From the NCBI GenBank assembly GCA_017468215.1, contig JAFUJG010000236.1, forward strand, positions 1 through 7,151: a stretch of 7,151 bases of DNA, in the 5' to 3' direction. The notes beneath the pieces were generated by a model, which worked only from the letters and a program-made list of their open reading frames with translations, had not been told where the DNA came from and did not search any database. Numbering within the stretch: position 1 is the stretch's first letter; every line of letters begins with the position of its first letter. Source of the DNA: Clostridia bacterium. Its GTDB lineage: Bacteria > Bacillota > Clostridia > UMGS1883. The position numbers were made by a program, and so were the translations under genes. Positions 1-6,700 of this stretch are shown piece after piece.

Positions 1-225
1 CGTCTTGAGCACTGTGGGGAAGATTATATCACGCCAGTTACGTGCCCAGTCGCCGGAGGCGGCCAGGTTAACAACGTCATACTCGTCAGAGAGATGTCTG
101 TCAAGAAGCTGTGCCCAGCCTGTTCTTACAGTACCGGGTGCAATTTCTGCATCGGTAGAGGCGGGGATTATGGGGTAGTAGTTACAAAGAGTTGAGTCGC
201 CTGCTACAAAAACCTTTGTTTTGCG
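1..225 (-). other. Second CE12/SGNH domain, cut by the window edge
   Basis: Block I is repeated as TKVFVAGDSTLCNYYP, with nucleophile Ser at 195-193, followed by GWAQLL. Block II is NLAASGDWARNW, with Gly at 54-52. The GHN and D-x-x-H blocks would lie beyond base 1. It differs from the first CE12 domain outside the catalytic blocks, so it is not a recent copy. Activity cannot be judged from the visible part. Confidence 0.8.
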
Positions 226-3200
226 GTTTAAAATTGTGGGAGAGAAGGCAACCTCAACAGACTTTAAGCTTGTGGATTTTTCTGTAAGCTTAACCTTTGC
301 ACCGTCTGTTATTTCAAAGTTATTAAAGCTGTAGCGTGTTCCATCGGGGACACCAACTGTGCCGTACATATCTACATTACTGCCCACAACAACGCCGTTA
401 AGCCAGATATGTGCACGTTCACGGTCGTTTTTAGTGAATGCAAAATCGTATGTTCCGTCAGGGATGTTCATGAAAAATTCGCCCTGAGCTGTGTTGATAC
501 CACCCTTGGGAGCAAAGGTAAATATGGGAGTTACTTCAACAGTGGCTTCGCTTGATGCGTTTACTGTTATCCTGCCGTCTGCTGCAAGTGCCTGTGTGAT
601 AAGGGAGCTGTTCATTTCCCATGTAAGGTAGGTTTCGTTATTGATTTTTACATTTGTGCCGCCCTTAATAACAACACGGAACTTGTCGGCAAAGCCCCAT
701 GGGCGAACATCAAAGGTGCAGTCGCCTGTAAAGACAGCCATCTGGCGGTAGCCGTTGTCCTTTCTTGCTGCCATATCGGGAATAGTGTAAAGACCGTCTG
801 CCATAAGCTCTGCAATCTTAAATGCACCATGATAGGAGAAGTGTGTGTTGTCAGCCACACCGTCGGGGTACTTGGGGTATTCACCGGGCTTTGCATGAAG
901 ATAAAGTGCTGTTGAGCCCTCCATGCCGTATTCGTTTGCCAGAGCACGGCTTGTTTTGTTTATATCAATTAAGGGAAGGTTATACTTTGCTGCTGCATCA
1001 CGGAGAAGGGAAGCATAGCTTACTTCATCTCCCGGCTCCCAGATAGTCCCCGATTCCTCGTTAAACCATCTGGACTGAGTCTGTGTTGCAATTATTACAT
1101 TCAGGCCCTTTTCAATTGCAGGCTTGATATATTCGTTTTCGAGCATTACGGTAAAGTCTTCATGGCTTATGTATCTTTCGGGCTTATTCCATGCACCTTC
1201 GTTATGACCGAACTGGATTATTACATAGTCGCCTGCCTTGGCATCTGTAAGGATAGAGCCCCATCTGCCTTCGTTGAAAAAGCTCTTTAAGCTTCTTCCT
1301 GCCATAGCACGGTTTTCAATTGTAACGGAGGAGTCGAAGAACATGTGAAGCATCTGACCCCAACCTGCCTGGGGAGCCATGTTGTCACGGTAGGACTGTG
1401 CTGTAGAATCACCTGCGATAAAAATTTTCACGTTGTCAAGCCTTGCCTTTCCTCTTTTTATGTTAACCTGTCTTGTGTCGCCGTTCCAGTTAACGCTCAT
1501 GCCGAAGGCTTCGGCAATTACTCTTACGGGAACCATTGTACGGTCGTTAAGGATTACGCTTTCGGTATCCATCTGCTTTTCAACGCCGTTCAATGTGTAT
1601 GATTTTGTACCGATTGTTGTTTTGAATACCGAACCGTCCTTTTCAATGGTTACAACACCTGCGTTATAGCTAACGGAGGCATCAAAGGCTTCGGCAATAA
1701 AGCGAAGGGGAACCATTGTACGGTCCGATGCGATGTATGCAGGAGCATCAAGAGTAAGCTTTACGCCGTTAATATCTGCTACAGCAGAGTCTATGGTAAG
1801 TGTAACGCCGTTTTCCAGATAATAGCTTAAATGGGGCGGCTGGTTATAGCTGGAGTTCTGCCATACAATACCCATGCGGTACACATGGTCTGTCATAAGC
1901 GGCGGAACAGAAAATTCGGTAGGAATAGTTGTGGTATAAATGCGGATTGCCGAGTTGTCCTGTGTACGCCAGATTACTTCTTCACGCCAGTCGCCTAAAA
2001 TGTCTGCCTGTAAGCAAGGGGTTGACTTACTGCCGTTGTTTGCCGCACAGCCGTCGTTCCAGGTATCAATAAGAAGCTCGCCGTGGCCGTCGGGGTTAAC
2101 ATCTGTTATGCCTGTGCCGCTTAAAAATTCGTCATATAAGTCGCCATCCCAATAAATGCGGAAGTTCTGACCGCAGTCGTCAACATCTGTTACGGTTTCC
2201 CCAAAGGAATTTATACGTCTTGCACCGCTTCCCACATTAACAATGAAATTGCCTCGGAAGTTACCGGGGTTTGCAATTATGCCACGTCCTGTGTCCTTGC
2301 CTGCATTTTCGTGGAAAAGAATATCGCCTGTAGCTGCGTCGTATATTGTGTAACCCCAGGGCGAGGATTCGTGTACGGAGAAGTATTCCATACCTTCGTT
2401 GTCGGGGTCAAAATCACCTAAGTGCTGGGCATCGCCATGGCCCTTGCCTGAGCACCAGAGAACAGAGCCGTCGTTGTCAAGTGTAAGTGAGCCGAAAAAG
2501 ATTTCGTCACAGCCGTCACCGTCTGCGTCACCTACGGAAAGGTTATGGTTGCCCTGACCAATATACTGCTCATTGCCCTCATCCATAGTGTCAAAACGCC
2601 ATACCTTGGTGAGCTTTCCGTCCTTGTAGGTATAAGCTGCAACAACTGTTCTGCCGGGGCCTATGTGTGCTCTGCCGTGGTAGTAACCACGCTGTGTTAC
2701 CACGTGGGGTGTAACACCGTCCAGATATGCTACGCAGGCGTTGTAACGCTCGCTACGGTTACCTGCGTTGTCGCCGAAAACAAGTGTGTCGGGTTCGTTG
2801 TTCTGGGGGTCATAGGGTACACGTGTCAATTCCTTGCCTGTTGCACCCTCAAATACGCTGAGGAACAAAGGTCCGTCGATGTTCTTGCCGCACCATACGT
2901 TTGTATAAACGGCGTTGGGGTCGCCGATAACGGTGCCCGTACCGTCAATTGTACCGTCACATGTGCGGAGAGTTACCTCGGCTTTGCCGTCTCCGTCAAG
3001 GTCATACACAACCATCTGTGTATCGTGTGCACCTGCACGGATATTTACACCCATGTTGATTCGCCACATGAATGTACCGTCAAATTCGTAAGCATCAATG
3101 TAAACCCTGTCAGAGTTACCGCCTGTTGCGGCATCCTTCGAGTCGGAAGGGTCCCATTTTAAAACAATTTCATACTTACCGTCGCCGTCTAAATCGTCGA

Positions 3201-3548
3201 TGGCACAGTCGTTGGGGGAATATGTAACACCCTCAACTGTAGGTGTGGGCTGTACTACCGGAATTTCAAGATACTGCTTTGCCCATACCTTTACAGTGTC
3301 CTTGCCCTCCAGGTTGTAAACCGAATTGATATTACCCTGGGGGTCTGTATAGTTGGTAGCCTTTGTAGTTAAAATCAGCTGGCCGTCACGGTAAAGATTG
3401 TAGGTTTCCCCATCTGTCATCTGCCAGGAAAGGTAAACACCGTCCTCTACCTTTACGGCTACAAGCCCTCCGTCCGGTGCGGCAAGGGCAGTAATTGCCG
3501 TTAATGACAGCATTATGATAACCAATGATATAAATAGCTTTTTCATAG
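1..3548 (-). CDS. Secreted multidomain RG-I enzyme: PL11 lyase, stalk repeats, CE12 esterase, second CE12 (3' partial; start frame-disrupted)
   Basis: Predicted extracellular enzyme combining a rhamnogalacturonan lyase (beta-elimination in the GalA-Rha backbone) with acetylesterases. One frame is open without a stop from 3582 to base 1, giving 1180 codons from 3540 down; the C-terminus lies beyond the window. In order: signal peptide (3548-3481), small beta domain (about 3480-3240), PL11 propeller (about 3235-1800), two stalk repeats (about 1770-1410), CE12/SGNH domain (about 1430-760), beta-sandwich region (about 720-240), second SGNH domain (from about 225). The start is odd: ATG 3548-3546 has a good AGGGAGG site 6 nt upstream, but the A7 run after it shifts the frame, so a literal reading gives MKKSYLYHWLS and a stop. 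With A8 it reads MKKKLFISLVIIMLSLTAIT, a classic signal peptide. The in-frame ATG at 3513-3511 has no ribosome site and would lose the charged n-region. Domain calls are strong; the expression state is uncertain. Confidence 0.9.
240..720 (-). other. Beta-sandwich region, galactose-binding-like, preceding the second esterase
   Basis: About 160 residues rich in beta-strand patterns, with the features of a galactose-binding-like jelly roll: GEFFMNIPDGTYDFAFTKND, then an exposed loop HIWLNGVVVG and GTRYSFNNFEITDGAKVKL. YxiM-type CE12 esterases carry a comparable N-terminal sandwich before the SGNH domain, so this probably belongs to the second esterase. The first part (RVVIKGGTNVKINNETY to about 500) may be a separate small domain. 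Carbohydrate binding is inference. Confidence 0.6.
760..1430 (-). other. CE12/SGNH rhamnogalacturonan acetylesterase domain 1
   Basis: All SGNH-hydrolase blocks are present. Block I is VKIFIAGDSTAQSY, with nucleophile Ser at 1407-1405. Block II is ENRAMAGRS, with oxyanion Gly at about 1299-1297. Block III is VIIQFGHNEGAW, with Asn at 1203-1201. Block V is DNTHFSYHGA, with Asp at 852-850 and His at 843-841. The GDST start, the GHN block and the D-x-x-H spacing are those of CE12 rhamnogalacturonan acetylesterases such as YesT/YxiM. Block III has Glu where GHND is more usual. The intact triad predicts an active deacetylase on acetylated galacturonate of RG-I. Confidence 0.85.
1411..1770 (-). other. 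Stalk domain: two copper-amine-oxidase-N-like repeats
   Basis: Two copies of the motif SDRTMVPLRFIAEAFDASVS and NDRTMVPVRVIAEAFGMSVN sit between the lyase and the first esterase. This is the Cu_amine_oxidN1/stalk repeat common in exported Firmicute proteins, where it is thought to act as a spacer or wall-associated module rather than an oxidase. It separates the lyase from the esterases. No copper site or enzyme activity is implied. Confidence 0.85.
1505..1725 (-). repeat. In-frame direct repeat, 180-bp period (duplicated stalk unit)
   Basis: The plus-strand 18-mer gggaaccattgtacggtc occurs at 1528-1545 and again at 1708-1725. The 14-mer aaggcttcggcaat occurs at 1505-1518 and 1685-1698. Both pairs are offset by exactly 180 bp (60 codons), so the two stalk units share nucleotide as well as protein identity, consistent with an internal duplication or gene-conversion history. 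Confidence 0.85.
1800..3235 (-). other. PL11 rhamnogalacturonan lyase catalytic domain
   Basis: This segment reads like the Bacillus YesW/YesX family. It opens with an 'NDCAIDDLDGDGKYEIVLKW' block, followed by DPSDSKD, then VYIDAYEFDG and RAGAHDTQMVVYDLDGDG. It closes with VYRMGIVWQNSSYNQPPH, the family's usual ending. Repeated Asp-rich loops (DLDGDG, DADGDG, DFDPDN, DVNPDG) are the blade-connecting, calcium-type loops of the eight-bladed propeller fold. The length of about 480 residues plus the preceding beta domain matches a complete PL11 unit. Family assignment rests on recognised motifs; endo- versus exo-action cannot be read from the sequence. Confidence 0.92.
3481..3548 (-). other. Signal peptide region with out-of-frame A7 tract
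   Basis: From codon 3540-3538 the frame reads KLFISLVIIMLSLTAITALA then APDGG, which has a hydrophobic core and an Ala-x-Ala cleavage site, as expected for Sec/SPase I export. The charged n-region (Met-Lys-Lys-Lys) is reached only if the A tract at 3545-3539 has 8 (or 5) residues rather than the 7 shown. No in-frame start codon lies between the stop at 3585-3583 and the TTG at 3525-3523, and that TTG has no ribosome site. Confidence 0.8.
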
Positions 3549-3561
3549 TTTTCCTCCCTAT
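3549..3561 (-). promoter_or_regulatory. Ribosome binding site fixing the exoenzyme start at ATG 3548
   Basis: On the minus strand AGGGAGG (3561-3555) is followed by AAAACT and then ATG at 3548-3546, a 6-nt spacing that is close to ideal. It is the only good ribosome site near the signal-peptide codons, so it identifies the intended start even though the downstream A7 run breaks the frame. Confidence 0.85.
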
Positions 3562-3570
3562 GGGTTTTAG

Positions 3571-3599
3571 TATATTTTGATTAGGTAATTGCAACATTT
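3571..3599 (-). promoter_or_regulatory. Candidate promoter of the exoenzyme gene
   Basis: On the minus strand a good -10 element, TATACT (3576-3571), lies about 23 nt before the ATG. The matching -35 position, 17 bp upstream, reads ATGTTG, a poor match to TTGACA. A TGTTGCAA motif (3598-3591) overlaps that -35 region. A strong -10 with a weak -35 is typical of activator-dependent promoters, which would suit control by the nearby AraC-type regulator. Confidence 0.4.
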
Positions 3600-3610
3600 T
3601 TATAAGGTAT

Positions 3611-3682
3611 GGTGACACGCCTGCTTCGCTAAATTCAAAATATGCAAACAATGTGGTCTAATCGTGGGTCAGGCATGTCCCC
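3611..3682. repeat. Imperfect inverted repeat in the gap between the propeller and exoenzyme genes
   Basis: The arms are GGTGACACGCCTG (3611-3623) and, on the opposite strand, GGGGACATGCCTG (3682-3670). They match at 11 of 13 positions and are separated by 46 nt. A REP-like or miniature mobile remnant, or an RNA structure in the leader, would both fit. There is no coding sequence in this gap (3549-3736). Confidence 0.4.
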
Positions 3683-3726
3683 CAACATGGGCTTTAGTAA
3701 GTAAGCAGTCGCCTATCCTTTACTTT

Positions 3727-3751
3727 GCATATAAAGCTAAGCTTTATATGC
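3727..3751. repeat. Perfect 12-bp inverted repeat spanning the propeller gene stop codon
   Basis: Arms gcatataaagct (3727-3738) and agctttatatgc (3740-3751) are exact reverse complements around a single central base at 3739. The TAG stop of the propeller gene (3739-3737) lies in the centre, so the last codons (Ala-Tyr-Lys-Ala) form one arm. In RNA it would form an 11-bp stem with a 3-nt loop. No U-tract follows on the minus strand, so it is not a standard intrinsic terminator; a 3' stabilising hairpin, weak terminator or protein site are alternatives. Confidence 0.7.
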
Positions 3752-4972
3752 TTCTCCGCCCCAGTAACGGGTGTTGTTGTAAAGCCGTTTAGGCTGGGGA
3801 AGTGTTTTGTTGCTTGTTTTTGTAATGTCGATATCATTTGAGGAGTATATAACAGCCTCATCGTTTGAGTACACAATAAGCTGGTCTGTACCGCTATCTG
3901 TCAAATCACCCCATGCAACGTAGCCGTCAAAGGGGAAGTTGAAGATTGTGTTAAGATAGCCGTCGTATACTGCATTGGGCATTCCACCGCCACGGCGGTA
4001 AGCAAGTATGTGGTCTGTGTGTTTGCCGTCCAGGTTGTTTATTACCGTGCAAACACTGCTCCAGCCGGGGATAGTGCGTTTTTCCTTATACAAACATTCG
4101 CCCTTCGACGAAACAAGGAAAATACCGTCAAGACCGGGATTTGAACGGTCAATACGGTCAAGACCGCAAACCTCTAAGCCGGGAAGCTCATGCCTGAGAT
4201 TACCTATTGCAACATTCTGGCTTTCAACGGTGTCGGTAAAACGCCAGAGAAGTTCTCCGTCGTTTGTGTAAGCTGTAAAATCATCACCGCCTACAACAAC
4301 TTCCGGCTTGCCGTCGCAGTTTATATCACCAACCCATATACAGTCGGCATGGTCCTTCATGTCAATTGTCCAAAGGGTCTCGCCCTTGTGATTTAAAACA
4401 TCGTAGCCTAAGATAACCTCGTCATAGCCGTCGGCGTTAAGGTCATAGCACCAGGGATAGTGACCTGTGTTGCCCTCGTGCTCCCACATAACATTAAATT
4501 CTTTATCAATAGCCCAGGCCTTGTGGTAGCGGTTTTTCACCACAATGTTCTGTGCATAGCCTGTGCCTTCAAGGTCACATATCATAATACAGTCGTGGGC
4601 GTGCTTATCGGGGAGAGGGTGCTTCGAGATAAAGGAGCCGTCCTTACCCGAGAAGATGCAAAGGTGGTCATCCATTGCACATATAATCTCCAGCTGGCCG
4701 TCACGGTTAATATCGTATACCTGGCAGGGAATGTCGGCACCGCTGGGTTGGGCATCGGGGTCAATTTCGCCTATCTGCCAGAGAAGGTTACCCTCCAGGT
4801 CAAAGGCGGTAACCGCCTGCACGCTGTGGGGCCAATATCTGTCGTCAAAGTGTGAGTCAGGCTGTACCATTAAAATTTCCATCCTGCCATCGTTATTTAC
4901 ATCACCCAGCCACATACGGCAGAATTTACCCGCCTTTGTAAGGTTAATCCGTGTTATTTCTTTAAGTGTCAT
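3737..4972 (-). CDS. Cytoplasmic beta-propeller (VCBS/FG-GAP-like) protein, function unknown
   Basis: A 411-residue protein with about eight repeats of a D-x-(N/D)-x-D-G-x-x-E loop followed by a hydrophobic strand: GDVNNDGRMEILM (23-35), YDINRDGQLEIIC (86-98), CDLEGTGYAQNIV (132-144), YDLNADGYDEVIL (176-188), GDINCDGKPEVVV (215-227), GNLRHELPGLEVC (257-269), INNLDGKHTDHIL (311-323) and GDLTDSGTDQLIV (355-367). This predicts a seven- or eight-bladed propeller with calcium-type loops, as in several polysaccharide lyase families. It has no signal peptide and 12 cysteines, pointing to the cytoplasm. The C-terminus ends in a distinctive YNNTRYWGGEAYKA segment. ATG 4972-4970 overlaps the GH105 stop as ATGA, with GAGGTG 5 nt upstream, so translation is probably coupled. 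I do not recognise a named family. An intracellular lyase or oligosaccharide-binding protein is inference. Confidence 0.9.
   Translation of the reverse strand: MTLKEITRINLTKAGKFCRMWLGDVNNDGRMEILMVQPDSHFDDRYWPHSVQAVTAFDLEGNLLWQIGEIDPDAQPSGADIPCQVYDINRDGQLEIICAMDDHLCIFSGKDGSFISKHPLPDKHAHDCIMICDLEGTGYAQNIVVKNRYHKAWAIDKEFNVMWEHEGNTGHYPWCYDLNADGYDEVILGYDVLNHKGETLWTIDMKDHADCIWVGDINCDGKPEVVVGGDDFTAYTNDGELLWRFTDTVESQNVAIGNLRHELPGLEVCGLDRIDRSNPGLDGIFLVSSKGECLYKEKRTIPGWSSVCTVINNLDGKHTDHILAYRRGGGMPNAVYDGYLNTIFNFPFDGYVAWGDLTDSGTDQLIVYSNDEAVIYSSNDIDITKTSNKTLPQPKRLYNNTRYWGGEAYKA
4969..4972 (-). promoter_or_regulatory. ATGA start/stop overlap, translational coupling
   Basis: The GH105 stop TGA (4971-4969) shares three bases with the propeller start ATG (4972-4970). 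The GAGGTG ribosome site for the second gene lies inside the last GH105 codons (Glu-Val). This arrangement favours reinitiation and similar amounts of both proteins. Confidence 0.9.
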
Positions 4973-6618
4973 ATCATCACCTCATATATTGAAAGTAAAA
5001 CTATGCCTATGCCGTGAGTGTCGTTGTCACGGGGAAGCAGGTCATACTTATAATAATCGTTCGAGAAGGAAAACTCACTGCCTCGGCATACGCCGTATAC
5101 ATTGCCTTCTTCGTCAACACAATTTTTTAAAATGCTCTCTACTGCAATTTGGGCAGACGATTTATATTCCTCGCCCAAAAGCTTCATCCTGAAGCCTCGC
5201 ATAAAGGCACATGCAAACATTGCCGTACAGCTTGTTTCAAGGTAGCTTTCCTCATCGTCAATAACCTGTCGCCATCTGCCGTCTGCCGACTGATATACAA
5301 GATAGCCTTTGGAAAGTGTTACGAAAAAGTCTTCCAGGAAGCCTCTTTGGGGATGGTTTTGGGGAAGCACTGCCAAAAGCTCTGTCAGCGAGAAAATAAA
5401 CCAACCGTTGCCACGCCCCCAGGGAACACCTGTGGGAATATTGTGCCGTAAGTCGTACACGTGGCTCATTAAGTTTCTATCTTCCATATAAAGCCATTTT
5501 TTATACTGAACAAACTGGTTAACCGCATCTGTTAAATATTTATCATCGCCTGTTATTTTGTAACGGCGTACCAGAAACGGAACGCTCATGTACATATCGT
5601 CAAGCCACATGGTTTCGTTATGGAACGAGTGCAGCTGATTTTGCCTACAGAAGGACCCGTCGGGATTTCTCGGCTGACGTTTTTCGATATAATCTGCCAC
5701 AAAATCACAAATCTGTTTTGAATCCATACCGTAAAGAAGGGTTGCTTCTTCAACCGCTGCACAAAAGGCTCCGCAGTCATCCAGCGAGTCAATACTTGTA
5801 AGCAGATTGTGCAGGCTGGTTGCTCCGCCGTGCACCTCCTTATCCCACATTGCGTAGTCAAAGGTATCTAAAGTGCGCTGTATATGTGCTTTTGTATAGT
5901 TTTCAATTTTTTTATCCTTCAACAAGGAAGCGGTACGCATCAATCCGTACATTACTACGCCCAAGGGATAATTCCAATGCCCGAAATTGCCCTTGCCATG
6001 ATAGGGGCGTATCCACATATCCTGCCCGGGCAAGCGTCGAAGGTCAACATTTTCCGCACGCAGCAGGGCAATCTTTTCATCCTCGGATAAGTCCGAATTT
6101 TGCCACGAATACTTATCGGGCAGCCAGTCGCCCTCATTAAGCCGATAGATACAGCCCTCCTGCTCGTAATCATCAGGACGCATAAATATATAATCCCATT
6201 TTGCCAAATGTGTACCGAAAATACAACCAAAGCCTAAGGCTGTTTTCTTAAACTTCAGTTCAATTTCGTTAACGCCCTTTTTTACCGGGATATCCAGACG
6301 GTTGGGAACATGGTTGTTTCTTTCGGTAAAAATATCAGATTTAAAAAGGTTTTCCCCATTTACAAAAAGAGAGGTTGAGCCTAAAAGCGATATGCTCATG
6401 CCGATGCTGCCGTCGCCATCTGCTATGTACACGCATCGTAAATCGGCACAGTCACCAACCTTTGCTTCGGGAAAGATTTTGTTCATATCTGCCTCGTAGC
6501 GGTAGTCGGGTCCACGCCTTACACCGCCTGAATAAAACGCTCGGTAACAAAGGGAGTTTATAGGGTTAAGCGCCATATATCGGTATGCAATTTTTTCTGC
6601 AATTTTACAAAAATCCAT
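4969..6618 (-). CDS. GH105 unsaturated rhamnogalacturonyl hydrolase with N-terminal beta-rich domain
   Basis: A 549-residue cytoplasmic enzyme (no signal peptide) predicted to release the 4,5-unsaturated galacturonate from the non-reducing end of lyase products, the YteR/YesR reaction. The (alpha/alpha)6-barrel signatures are MWIRPYHGKGNFGHWNYPLG (201-220), NETMWLDDMYMSVPFL (334-349) with Asp340 as the likely general acid/base, GVPWGRGNGWFIFSLTELL (397-415), DGRWRQVIDD (446-455) and YLETSCTAMFACAF (459-472). Residues 1 to about 170 are extra relative to YteR (about 370 aa) and look like a beta-sandwich (SLLGSTSLFVNGENLFKS, GVNEIELKFKK). ATG 6618-6616 is preceded by AAAGGA with a 9-nt spacing. 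It is the first gene of a two-gene operon with the propeller gene, divergent from an AraC-type regulator. The family call is firm; the role of the N-terminal domain is unknown. Confidence 0.93.
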   Translation of the reverse strand: MDFCKIAEKIAYRYMALNPINSLCYRAFYSGGVRRGPDYRYEADMNKIFPEAKVGDCADLRCVYIADGDGSIGMSISLLGSTSLFVNGENLFKSDIFTERNNHVPNRLDIPVKKGVNEIELKFKKTALGFGCIFGTHLAKWDYIFMRPDDYEQEGCIYRLNEGDWLPDKYSWQNSDLSEDEKIALLRAENVDLRRLPGQDMWIRPYHGKGNFGHWNYPLGVVMYGLMRTASLLKDKKIENYTKAHIQRTLDTFDYAMWDKEVHGGATSLHNLLTSIDSLDDCGAFCAAVEEATLLYGMDSKQICDFVADYIEKRQPRNPDGSFCRQNQLHSFHNETMWLDDMYMSVPFLVRRYKITGDDKYLTDAVNQFVQYKKWLYMEDRNLMSHVYDLRHNIPTGVPWGRGNGWFIFSLTELLAVLPQNHPQRGFLEDFFVTLSKGYLVYQSADGRWRQVIDDEESYLETSCTAMFACAFMRGFRMKLLGEEYKSSAQIAVESILKNCVDEEGNVYGVCRGSEFSFSNDYYKYDLLPRDNDTHGIGIVLLSIYEVMI

Positions 6619-6633
6619 GATATCACGTCCTTT
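6619..6633 (-). promoter_or_regulatory. Ribosome binding site of the GH105 gene
   Basis: On the minus strand AAAGGA (6633-6628) lies 9 nt before ATG 6618-6616. No better start is seen, and the protein reads sensibly from this Met, so this start is chosen. Confidence 0.65.
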
Positions 6634-6661
6634 AAGGTTCTACTCCTCACACCTTAATCTA

Positions 6662-6690
6662 ATAATACAGCATAAAAAAACGCTTTTGTA
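6662..6690 (-). promoter_or_regulatory. Candidate promoter of the GH105-propeller operon
   Basis: On the minus strand TATTAT (6667-6662) is a fair -10 element about 44 nt before the ATG. The -35 position at 17-bp spacing is TACAAA, matching TTGACA at only three of six positions. A TGTTGCAA motif and an 18-bp palindrome lie just upstream (6699-6718). This again resembles an activator-dependent promoter. The call is tentative because the region is AT-rich. Confidence 0.3.
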
Positions 6691-6700
6691 TATGATTTTG

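Noticed and set aside
1411..1770. Copper amine oxidase activity suggested by the domain name
   Set aside because: Only the short stalk-type DRTMVPxR repeats are present. There is no catalytic oxidase domain.
2545..3162. Plus-strand 205-codon open frame, cysteine-rich
   Set aside because: It lies antisense within the PL11 coding region. Repeated Asp-Gly and Gly-Asp codons of the propeller leave the opposite strand open. It has no ribosome site or recognisable domain.
3511..3513. In-frame ATG as the true start of the exoenzyme
   Set aside because: It has no Shine-Dalgarno and would leave a short hydrophobic stub with no positive charges. The ATG at 3548 has an excellent ribosome site and gives a textbook signal peptide if the A tract is adjusted.
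3727..3751. Rho-independent terminator of the GH105-propeller operon
   Set aside because: The stem is perfect but AT-rich, and no T-tract follows on the minus strand (next bases AAAGTAAAGG), so the standard terminator model does not fit.
4460..5192. Plus-strand open frames of 131 and 209 codons
   Set aside because: Both are antisense to the propeller and GH105 genes, whose family motifs are clear on the minus strand. They have no protein-like pattern.
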